A stretch of 64,000 nt of DNA from Planctomycetota bacterium (GCA_029260795.1 JAJDCO010000097.1:43530-107529); one strand, 5' to 3'. Numbered from the stretch's first letter, positions 1 through 9,098 are shown. Program-made: numbers and translations. Notes: generated by a model from the letters alone, not told the origin.

Positions 1-275
1 TTCGGCGAGCGGGATGGTACGAGAGAGTCTGGCAGGCCTTCGCCGTGCTGCTGCCCGTGTCGACCGTCGGCGTGATGGGGGACGCGCGCACCTACGAGAA
101 TGCCTGCGTGCTGCGGGTCGTCGAGAGCCAGGACGGCATGACGGCCGATTGGGTCGATCTGCCCAAGGAGCTGCTCGCCCGCATCTCGAACCGCATCATC
201 AACGAGGTCGACGGCATCAACCGCGTCGTCTATGACGTCAGCTCCAAGCCGCCTGCAACCATCGAGTGGGAGTGA
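1..275 (+). CDS. guaA: GMP synthase (glutamine-hydrolysing), C-terminal end only
   Basis: The reading frame is open from the left edge and ends at TGA 273-275; about 91 residues are visible. It contains VWQAFAVLLPV, VGVMGDARTYE, DGMTADW, RIINEV and the ending SKPPATIEWE, which is the near-invariant C-terminus of GuaA. This is the dimerisation/XMP-binding domain of the enzyme that aminates XMP to GMP in purine synthesis. The ATPase and glutaminase domains lie outside the window. It is a cytoplasmic housekeeping gene, 29 bases before the next coding start on the same strand. The identification is firm despite truncation, because this C-terminal block is diagnostic. Confidence 0.96.
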   Translation, partial: RRAGWYERVWQAFAVLLPVSTVGVMGDARTYENACVLRVVESQDGMTADWVDLPKELLARISNRIINEVDGINRVVYDVSSKPPATIEWE

Positions 276-304
276 GCCGACGTTCTGGACGTCGAGACAC
301 GGCA

Positions 305-1021
305 ATGAGAATCTTCGGAATCAGCGACCTTCATCTCAGCCTCGGCGTCGACAAGCCGATGGACGTCTTCGGCGGCCATTGGGAGAACCATCACCTCAAG
401 ATCGAGCAGGCCTGGCGCGAGCGAATCACATCGGAGGACATCGTCCTCTGTCCGGGTGACACCTCCTGGGGCATGCGCCCGACCGAAGCGGCGCTCGATC
501 TCGCATGGCTCTCCGAGCTTCCCGGACAGAAGATCTTGGTCAAAGGAAACCATGACTTCTGGTGGCCGGGGACTCGCAAGAAGCTCCGAGAGCTGCTCCC
601 CGACTCGATCCACACCTTGAAGAAGAACGCTCTCGTGCTCGGTGGAGTGGGATTCATCGGTGTGCGTGGGAGCGACATTCGTCGCCCTCCGGACACGAGC
701 GCCGAGGAGCATCGCGCCAGCATCGAGCGCGAGATCACCGAGTTCCGCACCTCGATTCTCGACCTGCGGCAGAATCACTCCGGCTACGAGCGCATCATCG
801 CGCTCTTCCATTACCCGCCCTTCGAGATGGACGAATCGCCGTCGGTCTACTCCGGCATGGTCGAAGCCTCCGGTGCCGAGCTGTGCGTCTATGGGCACCT
901 CCATACACCGGAATGGTGTGCTCGCGGATTCGAAGGCATGCACAATGGCGTGGAGTATCGGTTGTTGAGCTGCGACCATCTCGAGTTCGTGCCGGTGCTC
1001 CTGCGCGAGCTCGATTGCTGA
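305..1021 (+). CDS. Calcineurin-like metallophosphoesterase
   Basis: A 238-residue protein with the dimetal phosphoesterase signature in order: D8-x-H10 in SDLHLS, G51-D52, G81-N-H83-D84, a histidine in FHYPP and a GHLHTP motif near the C-terminus. There is no signal peptide, so it is probably cytoplasmic. The family (COG1768-like predicted phosphohydrolases) has no single known substrate and I cannot assign one. I chose the ATG at 305 because the conserved β-strand MRIFGISDLH begins there; an upstream in-frame start at 266 would overlap guaA. It lies 29 bases after guaA and 18 bases before the next gene, so co-transcription is likely. Confidence 0.85.
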   Translation: MRIFGISDLHLSLGVDKPMDVFGGHWENHHLKIEQAWRERITSEDIVLCPGDTSWGMRPTEAALDLAWLSELPGQKILVKGNHDFWWPGTRKKLRELLPDSIHTLKKNALVLGGVGFIGVRGSDIRRPPDTSAEEHRASIEREITEFRTSILDLRQNHSGYERIIALFHYPPFEMDESPSVYSGMVEASGAELCVYGHLHTPEWCARGFEGMHNGVEYRLLSCDHLEFVPVLLRELDC

Positions 1022-1039
1022 GACGAGGAGACCTCGGGG

Positions 1040-2026
1040 ATGTTCAAGAAGCTGTTCGGTCGCGGCGAGTCCAAGGACCCGGAGCAGATCGCACGAGAGC
1101 AGGAATGGCGTCGGACGGCACCCTTCGACGCGGACGGCGAGGGCTGGGTCGTCACGGGAGCCTACGCGGAGAGCGCTTTTCCAGGAGGCGTCTTTCCGGA
1201 TGCTGCTCGGCGCGTGCTCGTCGAGCGAGGGCGAGCCAATGGCTTCGAGGCCATCCTCATGCGGGTTTGGATCCCGACCGTCTCCCGAAAGAAGTCGAAG
1301 AAGCAGCAGGCCGCCGCCCAGGACAGCATCCTCGAGGCCGTGTTTGGGCTGAATGGCTGGGTGGCGTTCGCGGGTCGAGAGGCCGGCGTGTTGCGGGGCA
1401 AGGAAGTGCTCGGCAAGGTCTCTGCGTACGAGGAGCGCGACCAGATCATCGAGGGCGAGGCGCCGGCCGAGGGTGGCGGAGTCGACCTCGGAGGGCGCCA
1501 CGATCGCGTCGATCGGCTGTTCCTGTTCCCGATCGTGATTCCCGGAGAAGAGGAGACCGAGCTCACGCCGCGTGCTCGCGACTTCAACATTCAACGCGGA
1601 GAGCAGTACGAGGCGGAGCTCGACCAGGAGCCGCACTCCGTCCAGAGCAAGGATGACATTGCCTCCGCCAACGAAGACTGGCTCCAGCGCTTCGAGGCGA
1701 TGCTGGATCAACGCCGCGTCAGCGAAGCCGAGCGAAAGCGCGTGCTCTGGTACCTCCGGGAGATCGATGAGCGCGAGCTGCGAAAGAACGAGCGCGGCAG
1801 CTTCGAGCGGCTCGGAGTCGGTGCCGTCGTCGATGGCTACCTGGCCGGCGAGTTCAAGCCCCACCAATGCCGATCGCGTCGCGACATGCAGTCCGCGATC
1901 GATGCGCTGGCTCGCCTCTACAAGTTCATCGCCGAGTCGACGGAGGGCGCGACCTCGGAGCGCGCGGCCAGTGTCGTGCGAGGTCTGACCAAGGCTCAGC
2001 GCCGACTCATCGCCGGCCTTCGTTGA
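1040..2026 (+). CDS. Uncharacterised protein, 328 aa
   Basis: I do not recognise this family. The start has a good Shine-Dalgarno (GAGGAG, 14 bases upstream of ATG). The protein begins MFKKLFGRGE, lacks a signal peptide or membrane segment, and is charged. A lysine-rich stretch (RKKSKKQQ) lies near residue 80, and a glutamate-rich α-helical second half runs from about residue 190 to the end. An R/K-rich C-terminus (LTKAQRRLIAGLR) follows. It is 18 bases downstream of the metallophosphoesterase and probably shares its transcript. Codon use resembles the neighbours. Expression as a real gene is likely; function unknown. Confidence 0.7.
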   Translation: MFKKLFGRGESKDPEQIAREQEWRRTAPFDADGEGWVVTGAYAESAFPGGVFPDAARRVLVERGRANGFEAILMRVWIPTVSRKKSKKQQAAAQDSILEAVFGLNGWVAFAGREAGVLRGKEVLGKVSAYEERDQIIEGEAPAEGGGVDLGGRHDRVDRLFLFPIVIPGEEETELTPRARDFNIQRGEQYEAELDQEPHSVQSKDDIASANEDWLQRFEAMLDQRRVSEAERKRVLWYLREIDERELRKNERGSFERLGVGAVVDGYLAGEFKPHQCRSRRDMQSAIDALARLYKFIAESTEGATSERAASVVRGLTKAQRRLIAGLR

Positions 2027-2155
2027 GGATCGTTGCCGGCGAGCTTCGAGTGGCTCAGAAGCAGAGGACTCGACTTGATTTCGGAGTGCAATACACCTAG
2101 TTTCGCGCCAGCCCGGCTGGACGGTTTTGATCGACACCCGTATGCGAGGAGGCAG

Positions 2156-3406
2156 ATGGTCCCCATCCAGACGACGTTCGGAGCACTCCTGTTGGCCGGC
2201 TTCCTCGGAGCCTGTGCCTCCGAAGACGAGCAGGGCACGGCCTGGCTGAAGTCGGCCGAGACGTCGGTGCGCGCAGCGCAGGCGAGCGCCTCTGACGACA
2301 TCGTGATTCATGGAGAGATCGGCGCGCTCTCCGTGCAGGAGATCCGTGAGAGCCTCGAGCAGCCGGGCGCTCACGAGCCGTTCATTCCCGAAGCGCCTCT
2401 GGGCATTACGAGCGATCTGGCCCAGCTGATTCCGGCCGATAATCCGTGCACGCCTGCCAAGGTATCGCTCGGCAAGCAGCTCTTCTTCGATCCGCGCCTC
2501 TCCAAGGACACCACGATCTCCTGTGCTTCTTGCCACCACCCGGACATGGGCTGGGGCGACAACGCAGCGGTCTCCAGCGGCATCGCGCAGCAGAAGGGCG
2601 CGCGGAGTGCGCCGACGGTTCTCAACCGCGTCCTCGCCGCCGTGCAGTTCTGGGACGGACGGGCAGCCAGCCTCGAGGAGCAGGCGCTGGGACCGATCGG
2701 TAACCCCATCGAGATGGGGTTCAGTGCCGACGAGGCGGCCGAGGTTCTCAACGGCATCGAAGGCTACCGCATCCAGTTCGAGCGCATCTTCGGCGGGCCT
2801 GCGACGCCCGATCGCATCGCCCAAGCGATTGCTGCCTTTGAGCGGACCATCATCGGAGGTGGCAGCCCGTACGACTATCACATCGAGGCGAAGTACTTCC
2901 ACGACCTGGGCTGGGACGAGGAAGACGAGACTCCGGAGGAGACGGCCGAGCGCGAGGCCGTGCTCGCCCTCGAGAAGCAGCACGCCCTGAGCGACGCGGC
3001 ACGCCGCGGGATGACCTTGTTCTTCGACAAAGCCGAGTGCAGCCTCTGCCACGTCGGCGAGAACTTCACCGACGAGCTCTACTACAACATCGGAGTCGGC
3101 TTCCCCAGCGACGCCCCCGACAAGGGGCGTGAGGACCATACTCGAGAAGAGAAGGATCGTGGGGCGTTTCGAACACCGACGGTGCGCAACATCGCCGACA
3201 GCGCTCCCTACCTGCACGATGGCAGCGCGCAGACCCTGCGCCAGGTCGTCGAGCATTACAACCAGGGAGGGAATCCGAACCCGTGGCAGTCGGATCGGAT
3301 TCGGCCGTTGAAGCTGACCGAGCAGGAGATCGATGATCTGGTCGCCTTCATGGAGCAGGGGCTTCAAGGGACTGTGCCGCGCATGAAGCCGCCGCGTCTC
3401 CCGTGA
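2156..3406 (+). CDS. Exported di-haem cytochrome c peroxidase (MauG/CcpA family), lipoprotein
   Basis: 416 residues. A lipoprotein signal ends in FLGAC with C20 as the predicted lipidated residue. Two c-type haem sites are visible: C123-A-S-C126-H127 and C295-S-L-C298-H299, in the spacing expected for two-domain bacterial cytochrome c peroxidases that reduce H2O2 in the periplasm. FFDPRLS before the first haem and APTVLN, FWDGRA, TPTVRN and YLHDGS further on are family hallmarks. A GAGGAGGCAG Shine-Dalgarno decides the ATG at 2156. An acidic insertion (residues about 252-270, DEEDETPEETAE) precedes haem 2. Its stop overlaps the next gene (GTGA), implying translational coupling. MauG-like alternatives within the same family cannot be excluded. 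Confidence 0.93.
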   Translation: MVPIQTTFGALLLAGFLGACASEDEQGTAWLKSAETSVRAAQASASDDIVIHGEIGALSVQEIRESLEQPGAHEPFIPEAPLGITSDLAQLIPADNPCTPAKVSLGKQLFFDPRLSKDTTISCASCHHPDMGWGDNAAVSSGIAQQKGARSAPTVLNRVLAAVQFWDGRAASLEEQALGPIGNPIEMGFSADEAAEVLNGIEGYRIQFERIFGGPATPDRIAQAIAAFERTIIGGGSPYDYHIEAKYFHDLGWDEEDETPEETAEREAVLALEKQHALSDAARRGMTLFFDKAECSLCHVGENFTDELYYNIGVGFPSDAPDKGREDHTREEKDRGAFRTPTVRNIADSAPYLHDGSAQTLRQVVEHYNQGGNPNPWQSDRIRPLKLTEQEIDDLVAFMEQGLQGTVPRMKPPRLP

Positions 3407-4203
3407 CCGAGCGCGCACGCCATCCCGAGCTCAGCCCGGACTTCACGGGTCGAGTCGCCCTCATCACCGGTGCCTCGAGTGGCATTGGCCGGGCCACGGC
3501 GCTCCACCTGGCCCGGCTAGGAGCGCGGGTCGCCATCAATGGCCGATCCGTCGAGCGCCTCGATGCCTTGCAGGCGGAGATCGTGGCATCCGAAGGCGCC
3601 GCCTTCGTCGTCGCGGGAGACGTCGCGAATGCCGACCAGGCTCGTGATGTCGTCGCGAGAACGGTCTCCCAGGGGGGGCGCCTCGACACACTGATCCATG
3701 CGGCCGGAATCTTGCGCGGCGGCTCGGTCGAGACGACCTCCCTCGAGGATTGGGACGATCACTTCGCGATCAACGTGCGTTCGGGGTTCGTGTTGCTCCA
3801 AGCCTCGACACCCCATCTCGAGCTGCAGCGAGGCAGCGTCGTCCTCGTGAGCAGCGTCACCGGAAACCGAGCCTTCCCAGGCGTGCTCGCCTACTGCACG
3901 AGCAAGGCCGCCGTCGACCAGCTCACGCGTTGCGCGGCACTCGAGCTGGCCCCGGTCGGGGTGCGGGTCAACGCCGTCAATCCGGGCGTCGTCCGCACCG
4001 AGCTTCATCGAAACGGGGGCATGGAGGAAGCCGCCTACGCGAAGTTCCTCGAGCACAGCCGTTCGACACATCCGCTGGGACGAGTCGGGGAAGCCGACGA
4101 GGTGGCGGAGCTGATTGCATTCCTCGCCTCCGATCAGGCCGGGTGGGTCACCGGAGCGACGATTCCCATCGATGGCGGTCGGGCCCAAACCTGCGCCCGG
4201 TGA
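3403..4203 (+). CDS. Short-chain dehydrogenase/reductase (SDR)
   Basis: 266 residues, classical SDR layout. The cofactor motif TGASSGIG is at residues 22-29, HAAG at 99-102, N124, catalytic S151, and Y164-x-x-x-K168 (YCTSK). The C-terminal PIDGG is typical of FabG-like enzymes. R48 after β2 suggests NADP preference, but this is an inference. It is cytoplasmic, substrate unknown. The start is GTG at 3403, overlapping the TGA of the peroxidase gene by four bases; the N-terminus before the first β-strand is about 16 residues, normal for the family. It is convergent with the dihydrouridine synthase gene, with 35 bases between the stops and no obvious terminator. Confidence 0.92.
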   Translation: MTERARHPELSPDFTGRVALITGASSGIGRATALHLARLGARVAINGRSVERLDALQAEIVASEGAAFVVAGDVANADQARDVVARTVSQGGRLDTLIHAAGILRGGSVETTSLEDWDDHFAINVRSGFVLLQASTPHLELQRGSVVLVSSVTGNRAFPGVLAYCTSKAAVDQLTRCAALELAPVGVRVNAVNPGVVRTELHRNGGMEEAAYAKFLEHSRSTHPLGRVGEADEVAELIAFLASDQAGWVTGATIPIDGGRAQTCAR

Positions 4204-4238
4204 GCCATCCGCACCGATTCGAGTGTCCGGCCACTCGG

Positions 4239-5387
4239 TCACCCTCCCGACGTCGCATCCTCTGCTTCGGGATCGGGAGGCGAGTCGTCGTCGAGCTGAT
4301 CGAGATAGCCGTGTGGAAGGACGACTCGCTGCGGCCGCCCAACCTTTCCCCGGGGGCGTCCGAGACACTCCTCGGGTAAGGTCTCGTCGGGATCGAGATC
4401 GGTGAGGCTGGCGGCGAGCTCTTCGAAAGTCTGGGCGCGGACCAGACGAGCGCGGAGTGCAGCGCCACTCGGATAGTCACCGAGGTACCAGCCCGCGTGC
4501 CGGCGCATCTGCAGGACGGCGATCCTCTCGAGCGTCCACCGACACAATCGGCGGGCGTGCTCGAGAAACCACCGGGCCGACTCGCCCAGTCGGGGAGGAG
4601 GGGGTGGCGTGCGGCCCTCGAAGACGGCCGCCAGGTCTCGAAAGAGCCAAGGGCGACCCAAGCAACCCCGCCCGACGATCACACCATCGCACCCGGTCTC
4701 GTCCATCATGCGCAAGGCATCGTCGGCTGCCCAGATGTCGCCGTTGCCCAGGACCGGGACCGAGAGGACCTCCTTGAGGCGAGCGATTCGGCTCCAGTCG
4801 GCGGCGCCCGAGTAGAGCTGAGCGGCCGTCCGGGCATGGAGGCCGACCGCTGCGCAACCCTCGGCAGCCGCGATACGGCCTGCTTCGAGGTAGGAGCGGT
4901 ATTGATCGTCGACGCCGATCCGCATCTTCATCGTGACCGGAACGTCTCCGGCATGGGTGACGGCGGCGCGAAGGAGTCGCTGGAGCAGGCGGGGCTTGAG
5001 TGGGATGGCCGCGCCTCCTCCCTTGCGAGTGATCTTGGGCACCGGGCAGCCGAAGTTCAGATCGAGGTGATCGACCCGTCCCTCCGCGACCAGCCAGCGG
5101 ACGGCCTGTCCCAGAATCTCGGGATCGACGCCGTAGAGCTGGAGGCTGCGGGGCGTCTCCTCGGGTCCAAAAGCCGCCAGGCGAAGAGCGCGAGGGTTTC
5201 GGTCGACCAGTGGCCGGGCCACGATCATCTCGCTGACGTACAGCCCGGCGCCAAACTCTCGGCAGATCGATCGGAAGGGGAAGTTCGTGATGCCGGCCAT
5301 CGGAGCGAGGACGACGGGAGGCCAAATCTGGAGCGGCCCGAGCTCGAGAGGCCGACGAGGTCGCGGGGCCTCCGTCACCGAGGTCAC
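4239..5387 (-). CDS. tRNA-dihydrouridine synthase (Dus family, DusB-like)
   Basis: 382 residues, FMN-dependent reduction of uridine to dihydrouridine in tRNA. Visible family motifs are APMAGITNFPFR (residues 28-39), DLNFGCPVPKI with catalytic C114, KGGGAAI, MKMRIG, HARTAAQLYSG, and NGDIW plus GRGCLGRPW for FMN phosphate binding. The length is slightly above the usual 320-350 because of an extended C-terminus. The start is GTG at 5387, three bases after the stop of the PP2C gene, so the pair is translated from one message. A second in-frame GTG three codons on is possible. DusB-like is by overall resemblance, not a proven subtype. Confidence 0.93.
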   Translation of the reverse strand: MTSVTEAPRPRRPLELGPLQIWPPVVLAPMAGITNFPFRSICREFGAGLYVSEMIVARPLVDRNPRALRLAAFGPEETPRSLQLYGVDPEILGQAVRWLVAEGRVDHLDLNFGCPVPKITRKGGGAAIPLKPRLLQRLLRAAVTHAGDVPVTMKMRIGVDDQYRSYLEAGRIAAAEGCAAVGLHARTAAQLYSGAADWSRIARLKEVLSVPVLGNGDIWAADDALRMMDETGCDGVIVGRGCLGRPWLFRDLAAVFEGRTPPPPPRLGESARWFLEHARRLCRWTLERIAVLQMRRHAGWYLGDYPSGAALRARLVRAQTFEELAASLTDLDPDETLPEECLGRPRGKVGRPQRVVLPHGYLDQLDDDSPPDPEAEDATSGG

Positions 5388-5390
5388 GCC

Positions 5391-6245
5391 TCAGCTCGGT
5401 GCGTCGAAGCGCGCGAGGACGGCGGTGATGTTGTCGCTGCCTCCACCGGCGTTGGCGGACTCGACCAATCGGCGGCAGGCCTTCTCGATGGTCTTCTCGT
5501 CGTCGAGGATCTCGAGGATCTCCTCGTCCGTGAGGTGTTGGGTGAGACCATCCGTGCACAGCAGGAGGGTGTCGCCCGGTTCGAGGTCGGCCCAATGGAT
5601 CTCGGGGGCCAAGATGTCCTCGCTGCCGCCGAGGGCGTTGACGAGGAGATGGCTCCAGTGTGAATCGCGGGCTTCCTCGGGCGCCAGCTTGCCGCTCTCG
5701 ACCAGCTGCTGCGCGATAGTGTGATCGGTGGTGACCTGCTCGAGCTCGCTCTTGCGGAGCAGGTAGCAGCGGCTGTCCCCGACGTGAATGACGTAGACCC
5801 GCATGCCGACCACGAATGCCATCGTGAGCGTGGTGCCCATGCCGCGCCGCTCGGGAACGGCCTTGGACTCGGCGATGATCGCGGCTTGGCAGCGTTGGAG
5901 CGCCTCTTGGAGCTGCTCGATGAGCTGCTCTTCGGGCAGATCGTGGAGGGGGATCTCGTCGACCGTCGCCTCGAGGATCGCCTGGGTGAGCGTCTTCGTC
6001 ACGATGGCGCTGGCAATCTCGCCCGCAGCGTGTCCGCCCATGCCATCCGCGACCACCAGCAGCTGACCGGCTGACTTGCCGTTCTTCGGTGGTCGCCTGG
6101 TCGTGGTCTCATCCAAGCTCATGCTCGATTGACGAATCGCAGCGGATTTGGTGAGGTCAGCAATCAAGAACTGATCCTCGTTGATCTCACGCTGCCGACC
6201 AATGTCGGTCAGTCCGAAGCTTTCCATCCGCGCGCGAGGCGCCAT
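5391..6245 (-). CDS. PP2C-family serine/threonine protein phosphatase
   Basis: 284 residues. Metal-binding motifs: NEDQ (D24) early, VVADGMGGHAAGE, GDSRCYLLR, LLLCTDGL, and GGSDNITAV near the C-terminus, the standard bacterial PPM/PP2C set. It removes phosphate from serine/threonine, normally opposing Hanks-type kinases; one such kinase is in this window at 37230. A 20-residue low-complexity insertion after the first motif (around KSAAIRQSSMSLDETTTRR) is unusual. The ATG at 6245 has AGGAG eight bases upstream; a longer frame to 6302 lacks such a site. It is divergent from the CPBP gene across about 100 bases and co-transcribed with dus. Confidence 0.92.
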   Translation of the reverse strand: MAPRARMESFGLTDIGRQREINEDQFLIADLTKSAAIRQSSMSLDETTTRRPPKNGKSAGQLLVVADGMGGHAAGEIASAIVTKTLTQAILEATVDEIPLHDLPEEQLIEQLQEALQRCQAAIIAESKAVPERRGMGTTLTMAFVVGMRVYVIHVGDSRCYLLRKSELEQVTTDHTIAQQLVESGKLAPEEARDSHWSHLLVNALGGSEDILAPEIHWADLEPGDTLLLCTDGLTQHLTDEEILEILDDEKTIEKACRRLVESANAGGGSDNITAVLARFDAPS

Positions 6246-6344
6246 GCGTCGACTCCTGGGTGATTGCTCCCGTGCGCGGAGCGACCGAATCCCGCTCAGC
6301 ATATCGGAGCCCGAGGCGAAGTGCCAGTCACCAGGCAGAGGTCC

Positions 6345-6974
6345 GTGAATCGACTCGACTCCCTCCGGCGAGCACGCTTCGAGCTAGGGGCCCTGCTCAT
6401 CACCGTCGTGGTCTTCTGGATCGCGGAAAACGTCCTCGGCCAGAAGATCCCAGCCCTCATCATCCTGGCCGCTCTTTGGGCGATTCATCTCGGCCGCGTC
6501 GCCCGCCAGGATCGGGACGCGTGGCGTCGTTGGGGACTTCGACCGCCGTCTCCTCGAGCCGCTTGGGGCACGGCCGCCGGGGTACTCGTCGCCGGTGGGG
6601 CCCTCCTCCTCCTCTATCGTCTCTTGGCCGGATGGCAGCCTCTTCCCGGTCGGTCGATTTGGATCTTCCTGGGCTATCCGGTCTGGTCGCTCGTTCAGCA
6701 GCTGGTGCTCCAGGGTATTCTGGTCAGCGACCTCGAGCAGCTCGGGGTTCGGCGCTGGGCTCTGGTGATCCTGGGGTCGCTCGGATTCGGGCTCGCGCAT
6801 CTGCCCGATCTCGAGCTGGCCGGCCTGTGCGCGTTGGCGGGTGGGCCCTGGACGCTCCTGTTCCTCTCCCAGCGCGGGCTCGTCCCGATCGCAATCACGC
6901 ATGCCGTTTTGGGGACGCTGACGTTCTACTGGGTGCTCGAGCGCGACCCGCTGGCGGAGTTTGGATACGCTTGA
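6345..6974 (+). CDS. CPBP (CAAX protease-like) family membrane protein, motif-degenerate
   Basis: About 209 residues with five to six hydrophobic segments. The last half matches the CPBP/Abi layout: W-SLVQQLVLQGILVSDL, then SLGFGLAHLPDLE, then PIAITHAVLGT. In active CPBP proteases these positions read EExxxR, FxxxH and HxxxN/D. Here both glutamates are glutamine and the arginine is also glutamine, while both histidines remain, so intramembrane protease activity is doubtful. The start is uncertain: GTG at 6345 follows GCAGAGG, GTG at 6321 is an alternative, and an ATG at 6264 would push far into the divergent promoter region. The neighbours give no functional hint. Confidence 0.72.
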   Translation: MNRLDSLRRARFELGALLITVVVFWIAENVLGQKIPALIILAALWAIHLGRVARQDRDAWRRWGLRPPSPRAAWGTAAGVLVAGGALLLLYRLLAGWQPLPGRSIWIFLGYPVWSLVQQLVLQGILVSDLEQLGVRRWALVILGSLGFGLAHLPDLELAGLCALAGGPWTLLFLSQRGLVPIAITHAVLGTLTFYWVLERDPLAEFGYA

Positions 6975-7019
6975 GCGCGCGACACTTCTTGGACCGTCTC
7001 GCCAAAAGGATACGACGAA

Positions 7020-8471
7020 ATGCTCTCTCGCCCGGCGGCGCTGTCGATGGTGATCCTGGCTCTCCTCTCGAGCCTGAGCTTCGCCCAGGATCTCAACTAC
7101 AACACCTACCAGCGAGGCACGCGGTCCGCGATGATGGGCGGAGCCGCCGTGGCGGGGGCCGCCGATGCCTCCGCCGTCTTCTACAATCCGGCCGGCCTCG
7201 CCTTCGCGACCGAGTCGGGCTTCGACATCTCCGCCCAAGCTCTCCGTTGGGAGTCGACGCGCTTCGAGGACGTTCTCGGCCGAGGCAAGGACGGTGAGAG
7301 CGACGTCATCCAGCTCATCCCGCTGCTCGTCGCCCGCGTGATTCCCGTCGACGACGAAGGAGAGTTTCAGCTCGGCGCCGCCCTCAGCGCCGTCCAGCAG
7401 CATCGGACCGCGTTGCAGGAGGTGATCCGAAACTCCCGCAACGTGCTGCCGGACGACCAGTTTCCCGGAGCCGAGGCGTTTGCCGGCCGCCTGGACAGTA
7501 GTCGCCAGGCGAACGAGTACTGGGTGGCTTTCGCGGGCGCCTGGCGACCGAACGAACGTCTGTCGTTCGGATTCGGCCCGATCGTCTCGTATCGCCAGCA
7601 ACGGGTGTCGAACCAGTTCTCGGCCTCGATCACGTCCGATCCGACCCAACCGGTCGTCGCGACGGATGATCGCGTTCACGAGTTCTTCCAGTTCTCGTTG
7701 CTCTTTCGGAGCGGCGTTTCGTGGCGACCGACGGACACCCTCCGGTTCGGTCTGACCGCAACCTCGCCCAGCCAGAAGATCTTTGGACGGGGGAGTGCCC
7801 TGGCGGAGGAGAGCCTCACGAATGTGCTGCTGCTTCCGGACGGCAGCTTCGGCAGCCTCTACGGGCTGTCGCGTCAGAAGGGTCGCGATACGAACTACCG
7901 GATCCCCTTCAATGCCGAGCTGGGAGTCGAGCTGGACATCTCGGAAGACTGGACAGTGGCAACGTCACTGCAGTATTGGGGACGGCTCCAGCGGAGAGCG
8001 GTGATCGACATCAACGGCTTCGACCAGTTCTACCGGGGCGTGCCTTTCGATGCCAGCAACAGCGCGAGCCGCGTGCTGTCGATCTACGACGAGAGGCAAG
8101 AGGTGATGAACGCGGCGCTCGGTATCGAGCACCGCTTCAACGAGGAGTACACGGGCTACTTCGGGTTCTGGACCGACATCTCTCCGATCGAAGGAGGAGA
8201 GGCCAAAGAGGCGGAGGCGCTCGGTCAGCCTCTGCTCACGCAAACCACGCTCGACATGTACAACTTCATCACCGGGTTTTCGCATCGCTCCGAGCACACG
8301 ATCGTGACACTCGGCGGCACCTTCGGCATCGGCCGGGGGCGCCGCTGGGGGCCGGGCGTCGATTTCTTCTCGGACGACCCGACGCGGCTCTTCGGTGCGG
8401 GTGAGCCCCGCAAGACGAGCGTCTCTTCGATCACGGCCGGGATCGTCTTTAGCTATCAGTATCTCTTCTGA
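7020..8471 (+). CDS. FadL/OMPP1/TodX-family outer membrane transport protein
   Basis: 483 residues. The signal peptide ends SLSFA|QD. The mature N-terminus carries the FadL-type hatch: NYNTYQRGTRSAMMGGAAVAGAADASAVFYNPAGLA, in which GGA-x-A...D-x-SA-x-YNPA is the family signature. The remainder alternates hydrophobic residues as expected for a long β-barrel and ends in YLF, a terminal aromatic used as outer membrane insertion signal. FadL proteins bring hydrophobic molecules across the outer membrane; the actual ligand is unknown. AAAAGGAT lies upstream of the ATG. The ECF sigma gene starts nine bases after it, so they are probably one operon. Confidence 0.9.
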   Translation: MLSRPAALSMVILALLSSLSFAQDLNYNTYQRGTRSAMMGGAAVAGAADASAVFYNPAGLAFATESGFDISAQALRWESTRFEDVLGRGKDGESDVIQLIPLLVARVIPVDDEGEFQLGAALSAVQQHRTALQEVIRNSRNVLPDDQFPGAEAFAGRLDSSRQANEYWVAFAGAWRPNERLSFGFGPIVSYRQQRVSNQFSASITSDPTQPVVATDDRVHEFFQFSLLFRSGVSWRPTDTLRFGLTATSPSQKIFGRGSALAEESLTNVLLLPDGSFGSLYGLSRQKGRDTNYRIPFNAELGVELDISEDWTVATSLQYWGRLQRRAVIDINGFDQFYRGVPFDASNSASRVLSIYDERQEVMNAALGIEHRFNEEYTGYFGFWTDISPIEGGEAKEAEALGQPLLTQTTLDMYNFITGFSHRSEHTIVTLGGTFGIGRGRRWGPGVDFFSDDPTRLFGAGEPRKTSVSSITAGIVFSYQYLF

Positions 8472-8480
8472 GGGGGCTTC

Positions 8481-9098
8481 ATGGGGGGCGAGGACTTTGA
8501 AAAGACGCTGCATCTCGTGGCTTCGGCACAGTCCGGGAACGGACAGGCGCTCAACGATCTCTTCGAGCGCTACCTCCCGTGGACTCGCCAGATCGTGGCG
8601 CTTCGCCTGGGACGCCGCCGAGATGATTGCGGCGACGTCGAGGACATCGTTCAAGAGTCTCTGCTCGAAGCGTTTCAGAGCATCGACCGACTCGAGCAGC
8701 GCAACGAGTCCTCCTTCCGACATTGGCTCGGCCGTCTCGCCCACAACAACGTCCTCGACCATCTCCGTCGCCGCTCGGCTCAGAAACGCGGAAGTGGGCG
8801 CGTCAAGAATCTCGGGGATTGTGGGCACACGACGCTCTCCGAGTCCGTCTTCGCAGGGCCGTATCACTCTCCGAGCAAGTTCGCCATGAAGGAGGAGCTC
8901 GAGGCCCGCCTCGAGGAGGTGCTGCTGTCGTTGGAGGAGCGCGACCGTGAGATGATCGTCATGAGACGACTCTGCGGACTCTCCTACAAGGACATCGCCA
9001 CCGAGATGGGCTTCGAGAAGGAAGCGACGGCGCGCTCGGTTTTCAAGCGGGCCTTCGAGAGATTCCAGGAGCGATTCGACCAGAAGGGCGGGGTTTGA
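8481..9098 (+). CDS. ECF RNA polymerase sigma factor (sigma-70 family)
   Basis: 205 residues. Region 2 spans about residues 15-95: DLFERYLPW, then DVEDIVQESLLEAFQSIDR, then FRHWLGRLAHNNVLDHLRR (core-binding and -10 recognition). Region 4 spans about 145-200: LEERDREMIVMRRLCGLSYKDIATEMG is a helix-turn-helix for -35 recognition. The linker is long, with a cysteine/histidine pair (GDCGHT). A GAGGGGG Shine-Dalgarno precedes the ATG. No anti-sigma gene adjoins it; it follows a FadL-like porin gene by nine bases and is followed by 328 non-coding bases. Its target promoters cannot be read from here. Confidence 0.92.
   Translation: MGGEDFEKTLHLVASAQSGNGQALNDLFERYLPWTRQIVALRLGRRRDDCGDVEDIVQESLLEAFQSIDRLEQRNESSFRHWLGRLAHNNVLDHLRRRSAQKRGSGRVKNLGDCGHTTLSESVFAGPYHSPSKFAMKEELEARLEEVLLSLEERDREMIVMRRLCGLSYKDIATEMGFEKEATARSVFKRAFERFQERFDQKGGV

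Noticed and set aside
230..3418. A 1062-codon open frame on the minus strand
   Set aside because: It runs antisense to four genes with clear motifs (metallophosphoesterase, peroxidase and others). Long antisense frames are common at this G+C and it has no family resemblance.
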